From Magicicada septendecula (taxonomy: Eukaryota > Arthropoda > Insecta > Hemiptera > Cicadidae): a DNA stretch of 64,000 nt. How positions within the stretch are numbered: position 1 is the first letter of the stretch; each line of letters starts with the position of its first letter. The notes beneath the pieces were generated by a model that was not told where the DNA came from, ran no database searches, and saw only the letters and a program-made list of their open reading frames with translations. Shown here piece by piece: positions 58,533 through 64,000 of the stretch. The position numbers and the translations under genes are program-made. Where the stretch lies: positions 112,762,654 to 112,826,653 of the forward strand of contig CM068367.1 of NCBI GenBank assembly GCA_034769895.1, read 5' to 3'.

Positions 58533-59770
58533 CTAAATACTTAAATTTTACCACAAAATCACTTCTGAATATTAGACTAATAATCACTAAATTTAAAAAA
58601 TATCACTAAATCATGCAAATGCACTAAAATATGTTAATATTTTAAATTTTAACACTGTTAAATTTCACTTACATAAAAACAAGTAAATGCACTAGGGCTG
58701 CTGTTCAGTTTACTATGCGCACGTGGTAACGCACAAACAGCAGAACAAGTACGAGTTGACAACACTGTGCTGTATAGTTTCGGCCAATCAGACCACTCTA
58801 AACACCACTTCCCCACTCACTTGCACACAAACGTCAATCCCTCTCCAGTAAAAATTTTAGTGTAGGTTTGTCTTTATGTCTACTCTCATTATTTTATAAC
58901 TTACACTAGTTTACATCGTTTTGGTCTTAATTTATGCTAATTACAAGCTGATTTGTAACCGAGTTGAGGTTACCTGGGACCCCCTTTGTCGGACAACAAT
59001 GGTCTATGTTTTCGCTTTCTGGTTTCAATGTTTTACAGGTTATTATTTGACTTTTTTACTCTTGTTAATTGTTATTTATTATTTATTTATGATTTCTACC
59101 TGTCTACAGGTGATTACTAGGTTTTCTTTTTGTTATCTTACTTGAATTTGCCTGTATTAAAAGCATGCATGGCATATTATTCTTACTAAGATACTTAATT
59201 CATTCTTATCATTCCTGATTTTCTATCATTGTTTTGATTTGTTTATTTAATCCTATTCTTTTATTAGAATAAAGAGTTTTTGTCGTGGTTTGTCTTTGGT
59301 AATAGTTTGTCTATGTCTGTGTCTCTTTGCTGTTTCTTATTTCTGTAGATTCCTTATTTTATTAGTTTCATTCTCTATTAACACATATATTAGGCACCTT
59401 ATCTGACATATGTGTTAATTCTTCTGTGTTGGTTACCTTGCTTGTGTTGATTTATATTCTCTACAGTCTCTTGTTAATACTGATTGTCATTATATGTTAG
59501 TTTTATCCTTTCACTTACCATATCTATTGGGTCATTTGGTTAATCATATTATTATGTTTTCTTCTACATTGTCTTCTTTATCACTATTTATTATCCTTTG
59601 TTTGCTGAGTTAATTATATTACTTGTTTTACTTAGTTCTTGAACCTTATATAATACTTTGTACACAGTTATTTAGTTACCATTCCTTTCTTAGGTGTTCT
59701 GGTGTTATTTTATGAGTGTTTCATTCTTTATTTTTGTTGTTAACTTTATGGTGAAGATATGTACTGTTAC

Positions 59771-60242
59771 AATATTTAGAAAATATACTTTAAAAATTAC
59801 AAAAGGAAGAAGAAAAATGGGCCTTACCGTTAATACTGAAGAGTAAAATGTCATTTTAAGCATCTACAGTTGTTAGCAGAAGAACTGTAGATAGTTTTTG
59901 TATCAAGGTATATATTTTAAAGTAATATGAGAATGTGCTCATGTTGGGTCAATATGAATAACATAGATAATAAAGTGCAAAGAAGAATATAATGACAATG
60001 TAATAAAGAAAAATTATGTTGTCAAACATCAAATAACTTATTGTATGCACAGGAACATATTTAGATATAACTGGTTTCAAAAAAATGTTGAACAAACATA
60101 TTGTTACGATGGTCTACTTAATCATCATAGGTACATTGGAAACAAAATACAAGACACCAATTAAGTCACTAATCACCAGCTTTAATTTGCACAGTTAAAC
60201 AGTTCGTAATTAACAACACAGTCTCTTACAACAAATCAAATA
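59771..60242. other. AT-rich flank of the Gypsy-2 nest
   Basis: Starts with the target duplication ATAT. No gene or repeat recognised. It should be contiguous with 22284 in a chromosome without Gypsy-2. Confidence 0.5.
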
Positions 60243-60600
60243 AATATCGGTATGGAGAACCATACATGACTTCCATACTCTAAGATTTATATTTAAAATC
60301 ATTTTCGAAATGAAATATTACCATAGAAACTACTTCTTTCTACTTACTGCTTCAGCCTTAACCACAGTACTGTGGTCACTAACGTATACCACCTCACCTT
60401 ATCGCACTCGATTTTCACTGATGATGGAAGTCGATGGCATTGCTGAAATGTCTGGTTTTGTAGAAAACATTGGACTATGGCCAAATATCCCGGGAAGGAA
60501 TTTTAACAAAAACTACTTCTTTGTTGCCGATAACGTTGTACACATATATATCAGTGGCGAAGTTACATGGAGGCAATTGAGGCAATGCCTACCCTAAAAA
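60243..60600 (+). mobile_element. Decayed PLE-type repeat with hammerhead remnant, copy a
   Basis: Shares with 62199-62540 the sequence TATCGGTATGGAGAACCATA, the stretch CATAGAAACTACTTCTTTC, a hammerhead-like core and GTTTTG.AGAAAACATTG followed by GGCCAAA..... CC.GGAAG. Core: CTGATGA at 60418-60424, weak stem II, GAAA at 60445-60448 and GTC at 60450-60452. Stem II has lost pairing, so the ribozyme is probably inactive. A 95-codon frame across the repeat is fortuitous. Confidence 0.5.
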
Positions 60601-61084
60601 ATTCTGTAGAATAAAAATTATAAATACGTATGAACTACATAACGTAAAGATTATACATTGTTACTGCGACTGTCAAATTTATTAAACCGTAACGTGCTTT
60701 ATTGAGCGACCGCTAGATGGTGACAGGTGAGATTCGGCATAGTTCGTTTAAAGCGAATGAGGCAACCTGAACCTGCCTCAGCGTTTTTTGTATACATCGT
60801 ATGTAAGCAATGTAGTGGTGTGATAGGGAAGTGTAGGGAGGGGGGATTGTCCCGCGCTGTACACATAGAGCGTTGAGGCATGCCTCACTTCTGTGGTCAA
60901 ACAGTTAAGTTAAAGCGCCTGTGTTGTTTCTAAGTGTTTATTTTATGCGGTTATTAAAAGTGTCACTGTTATTCCGCTGAACTAACAGATGATCAAGATT
61001 GTTATTTGAATTATTTGTAACATTAAACATATATATAGAAACTAATCAAGTTTAAAAATTTGAAGTTCAATCAGTTGTATTATT
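60601..61084. other. Non-coding
   Basis: No gene recognised. Slightly GC-richer patch at 60690-60900 without identifiable features. Confidence 0.45.
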
Positions 61085-61325
61085 GTGTATGACTAATACA
61101 AGGATTGTTCAATAGAAACACGTATAGAGCTGTAAAGCATTTTTTATTCAACGATTTTAAAAGAAGTCTCCAATAACATTAAGACATGAGTTCCACTGTT
61201 GCGCTAACCTGTAGATTCCCTGCTAGTAAAATTCTTACTGTTTGTGGAACCATTCGGTTACAGCAAACTCTACCTCAGCGTCCGATTTGAACCACCGTCC
61301 TTTTAGTGATTCCTTAAAAAAAATT
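61085..61325 (-). pseudogene. Relic of a mariner transposase C-terminus
   Basis: Minus strand reads ESLKGRWFKSDAEVEFAVTE, WFHKQ, stop, EFY, stop, QGIYRLAQQWNSCLNVIGDFF. This follows the conserved mariner end (FL.GkrF.SdeEVk.av..Wf, ..eFy..GI.kLv.RW.kCi...GdYf). Two nonsense codons lie within it and more follow. Only the last 60-70 codons are present, with the presumed terminal repeat near 61085-61110. Unrelated to the Sailor-like element. Confidence 0.7.
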
Positions 61326-61560
61326 TAAGATAAGATTTTTGCCTACCCATTCATTAACTACTAGCTTCGCCAGTAAGCAAATTGATGTCCATTTTTTCGG
61401 CTTGCACGCGTTATGTTGGTGTGGGTTTCGGCACTTTCCATTTAAAAAGCGTGCAAACGTAAGAAAATAAACATGAGTGAGGCCAGAAATAACGTGAATT
61501 GTGTGTGTGTGTGTCTTACCTGCCTTTTTATTGCTGTATTCAATGAAAAATATTATATTA
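61326..61560. other. Non-coding
   Basis: Nothing recognised except a GT microsatellite at 61499-61513. Confidence 0.4.
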
Positions 61561-61982
61561 CATTAAAATGAAAAAATTATAATTTTATTGCCTGGCAACA
61601 AAATTATTTTATTTTTAACAATTACCATTGTTTCAAAAAGTTTAAATAAATTTTGAAGTACTTTACTCTTGTTAAAACGTAAAAGGTTGCAGGTAAACTA
61701 CCCCTTCCCCTTAACCGATCTTCACCAAAATCGAAAGTCCTTGAGACCTCTACAATTCAGGGACGTATGCAAAAAATTATTTGATTCTGTTTGAATTTGC
61801 GGCTGTTATCGTTTGCCATAGAAAATACGCTTGATAAAAAAACGTTGCAGGTAAACTACCCCTTCCCCTTAACCGATCTTCACCAAAAACAATAGGTCTT
61901 GAGTACCCTACAACTCAGGGCTGTATGCAAAACATTATTTGATTCTGTTTGAATTTGCGGCTGTTATCGTTTGCCATAACAA
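61561..61982 (+). repeat. Repeat block with two ~146 bp units, first copy
   Basis: Begins with TGCCTGGCAACAAAATTATT and GTTTCAAAAAGTTTAAATAA, followed by two units that run AGGTAAACTACCCCTTCCCC, CCGATCTTCACCAAAA, TTATTTGATTCTG, TTTGAATTTGCGGCTGTTAT, CGTTTGCCATA. The whole block is repeated at 63325-63720. Confidence 0.8.
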
Positions 61983-62198
61983 TTTGGACAATACAATTTG
62001 TAAATTTATTTTATTATGATAAAAGAATTACGAAATAATATGTATCTACCTATAAATAAATGTTTGTCCCTCCATACGTGTAAACAAATGTGGAGAGAGG
62101 AGGAGGCAGATAACCTTGCATTACTCTCTACATTACTCCTCACTTTTTTCATTCCCATTCTTATTTTTCTACCTTTATTTTGGTACAACCAAAAATAT

Positions 62199-62640
62199 CG
62201 GTATGGAGAACCATATATGACTTCCATGTTCTAAGATTTATATTTGAAATCATTTTTGAAATGAAATATTTCCATAGAAACTAATTCTTTCTTCAGCCTT
62301 GATCATAGTACTGTAGTCACTAACGTATCGATAGATGTGCACACGTTAGCGCACTCGATTTTCACTGACGATGGCAGTCGATAGCACTGCCGAAACATCT
62401 GGTTTTGCAGAAAACATTGAACCACGGCCAAACAGCCCAGGAAGTAATTTTAACAACAAACTACTTCTTTGTTGCCCACAACGTAGTACACATAAATATC
62501 GGTATGGAGAACCATACATGACTTCCATATTCTAAGATTTATATTTAAAATCATATTCAGCCAAACAGCCAGGGAAGGAATTTTAACAAAAAAATACTTC
62601 TTTGTTGCCAATAACGTAGTACACATATAAAAAAAAAATT
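62199..62640 (+). mobile_element. Decayed PLE-type repeat with hammerhead, copy b
   Basis: Second copy of the 60243 repeat, with TATCGGTATGGAGAACCATA near 62199 and again near 62498, suggesting partial tandem copies (a feature of PLE pseudo-LTRs). The ribozyme core is better kept than in copy a. A third partial copy (GGCCAAACAGCC-like and CTTCTTTGTTGCC) runs to about 62640. Confidence 0.55.
62355..62402 (+). ncRNA. Hammerhead ribozyme motif in repeat copy b
   Basis: CTGACGA at 62365-62371, perfect 6 bp stem II GGCAGT/ACTGCC (62373-62378, 62386-62391), GAAA at 62392-62395, then CATC. TCA before the core and TGG after can pair as the start of stem I. The cleavage triplet is AUC rather than GUC. 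Confidence 0.55.
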
Positions 62641-63324
62641 ATCCCCTCCCCCTTCAACTATAATTTTGATTTATAGAAAATTACCCCCAGCCCGTTCAAC
62701 TAGCCTCTACATTTATAGATATTTCATCTATGTTTCTACAGTGGATTATTAAGATCTTATCAGGATACTTTATCAAAATTAAGTACTTTACTCATGTTAC
62801 AACAAAAAATGTTTCAGGTAAACTGCCCTTTCCCCGTAACCGATCTTCACCAAAATCAACAGACATTGAGTTCTCTATAGCTCAGGCACATATGTAAAAA
62901 ATTATTTGATTCTGTTTGAATTTACGGCAGTTATGGTTCGTCATATAAAAAATTACCCATGTTAAAACATACAACATGAGATTTATAAAACATATCTAAG
63001 ATTTATATTTAAAATCATTTTTGAAATAAAATATTTTCATAGAACCTACTAACGCTGGGGAAATCTGAGGAGCCAATCAGAGTTGGGCCTACCTGTCACT
63101 CTGCTGAATTTGGTGGAAAGCCCTGTCACTGTCGTCAAAGTATCAGCCTTGACAGGGTCCTCTTTTTCTGCAAAATGGGAGAGGCTTGAGATGGAGTGAG
63201 TGACATGGTCCCCACCTCAATGAAGAACCCATAGTTTTATAAAAATATATTTAAATTTTGAAAACTGAAAATTCTTTTCTTGTTGTAAATATTTATATTT
63301 TATAATCAAAATGACTTTATTTTT
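62641..63324. other. Mostly non-coding, with one degenerate 146 bp unit
   Basis: A single diverged unit lies at about 62812-62945 (GTAAACTGCCCTTTCCCC). 63040-63200 is GC-richer, without recognised content. Confidence 0.5.
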
Positions 63325-64000
63325 GTTACCTGGCAACAAAATTATTTTATTTTCAACAATTACCATTGTTTCAAAAAGTTTAAATAAATTTTCAAGTACT
63401 TTACTCTTGTTAAAACGTAAAAGGTTGCAGGTAAACTACCCCTTCCCCTTAACCGATCTTCACCAAAATCTAAAGGCCTTGAGTTATAATTCACTGACGT
63501 ATGCAAAAAATTATTTGATTCTGTTTGAATTTGCGGCTGTTATCGTTTGCCATAGAAAATACGCTTGATAAAAAACGTTGCAGGTAAACTACCCCTTCCC
63601 CTCAACCGATCTTCACCAAAAACAATAGGTCTTGAGTACTCTACAAATCAGGGCTGTATGCAGAAAATTATTTGATTCTGTTTGAATTTGCGGTTGTTAT
63701 CGTTTGCCATAGAAAATACCCTTGTTAAAAAAACGTTGTAGGTAAACTACCCCTTTCCCTTAACCGATCTTCACCAAAAACAATAGGTCTTGAGAACTCT
63801 ACAATTTAGGGCTGTGTGCAAATAATCTTTTGATTCTGTTTGAATTTGCGGCTGTTATCGTTTGCCATAGGAAATACCGTTGTTAAAACATAAAACGTTA
63901 CAGGTAAACTACCCCTTTCCCTTAACCGATCTTCACCAAAAACAATAGGTCTTGAGAACTCTACAATTCAGGGCTGTATGCGAAACATTATTTGATTCTG
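63325..64000 (+). repeat. Repeat block with at least four ~146 bp units, second copy, runs off the window
   Basis: Starts with the same CCTGGCAACAAAATTATTTT lead-in as 61561. Units at about 63429-63570, 63580-63715, 63737-63880 and 63901-64000. Each contains CCGATCTTCACCAAAA and TGATTCTGTTTGAATTTGCG. The last is cut by the window edge, so the array is longer. Confidence 0.85.

Larger units (their letters stand above)
56474..58862 (-). mobile_element. Sailor-like IS630-Tc1-mariner transposon, copy 2 (complete ends)
   Basis: 2,389 bp flanked by TA (56472-56473, 58863-58864). The left Gypsy-2 LTR near 25665 has the empty site CACTAGG. Terminal inverted repeats of about 35 bases with 2 mismatches, starting TACTAAAATTTTTAC and CACTAAAATTTTTAC. 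Right arm contains an 85 bp tandem duplication. Confidence 0.9.
22285..59770 (-). mobile_element. Gypsy-2: Ty3/Gypsy LTR retrotransposon with nested insertions (37.5 kb footprint)
   Basis: On the plus strand it starts TGTAATAAAC and ends ACTGTTACA, flanked by ATAT at 22281-22284 and 59771-59774. Left LTR 22285-30385 and right LTR 53595-59770 become 3,786 and 3,785 bases after removing their insertions. The interior (30386-48557) holds gag and a deleted pol on the minus strand, a primer binding site TGGCGCACCAAAGT three bases from the LTR, and a G-rich polypurine tract before the other LTR. Without Gypsy-1 and a short PLE the interior is about 4.1 kb. The order of insertions follows from the nesting: Gypsy-2 is oldest, and all others sit inside it. 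Confidence 0.85.
53595..59770 (-). repeat. Gypsy-2 right (5') LTR, complete copy interrupted by Sailor-like element
   Basis: 53595-56473 plus 58863-59770 gives 3,785 bases with TG...CA ends, the same length as the cleaned left LTR. It ends at 59770 next to the target duplication ATAT. Confidence 0.87.

Noticed and set aside
60310-60597. A 95-codon frame with a hydrophobic start
   Set aside because: It crosses a PLE-type repeat with a hammerhead remnant; the sister copy at 62199 does not keep the frame.
61499-61513. GT microsatellite, and similar runs (G-run at 18131, C-run at 29812)
   Set aside because: Simple-sequence tracts without further structure.
63311-63568. An 85-codon frame across the 146 bp repeats
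   Set aside because: The frame is not kept in the other units and merely reads through the repeat.

Overview
This window looks like a piece of a large, transposon-rich animal genome, most likely an arthropod. Almost everything in it is mobile DNA: Jockey-like non-LTR retrotransposons, Penelope-like elements (PLEs) with GIY-YIG endonucleases and hammerhead ribozymes, Ty3/Gypsy LTR retrotransposons, hAT and IS630-Tc1-mariner DNA transposons, and relics of others. I see no bacterial operon, CRISPR array or rRNA. The one likely host gene is a small three-coding-exon gene at 20506-22028 whose exons are too short to stand out as long open frames.

Layout. (1) 1-15551 is GC-rich and made of non-LTR retrotransposons: a Jockey-like copy (+, cut by the window edge) fused to a 5'-truncated PLE (to about 2815); a nearly full-length Jockey-like element on the minus strand (about 2816-7335); a 5'-truncated minus-strand sister of the first copy (about 7536-10172); and a third Jockey-like element on the plus strand (about 10175-15551) whose gag core is inverted. 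(2) 15552-22284 is AT-rich: a hammerhead motif, a hAT relic, an RTE-type relic and the host gene. (3) 22285-59770 is a single 37.5 kb nest. A minus-strand Gypsy element (Gypsy-2), with LTRs of about 3.79 kb and TSD ATAT, was invaded by two PLEs and a hAT element in its left LTR, by a second Gypsy element (Gypsy-1, 30437-44318, TSD GTGTT) in its interior, by a 148 bp PLE in its integrase gene, and by an IS630-Tc1-mariner element with D-82-E spacing (Sailor-like) in its right LTR. Gypsy-1's own left LTR then took a TG...CA insertion, a 3.4 kb hAT and a 307 bp ribozyme-bearing PLE. Nearly every nested insertion was confirmed by comparing the filled site with the empty site in the partner LTR and by its target-site duplication. 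Finally a 5,037 bp tandem duplication copied the gag start, part of the LTR and most of the Sailor-like element. (4) 59771-64000 holds decayed PLE/hammerhead repeats, a mariner relic and a family of repeats of about 146 bp.

How it fits together. None of the mobile coding regions read here as a full set is intact; most carry stops, frameshifts or deletions. The hAT element at 27042-29871 is closest, with one visible frameshift. The most interesting thread is the repeated finding of hammerhead ribozyme cores (CUGANGA, stem II, GAAA) in PLE-type insertions with 11-12 bp target duplications, including two very short ones that look like non-autonomous, retrozyme-like units. Coordinates of nested insertions are base-level where a TSD was found. 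Boundaries of the Jockey elements and old relics are approximate.
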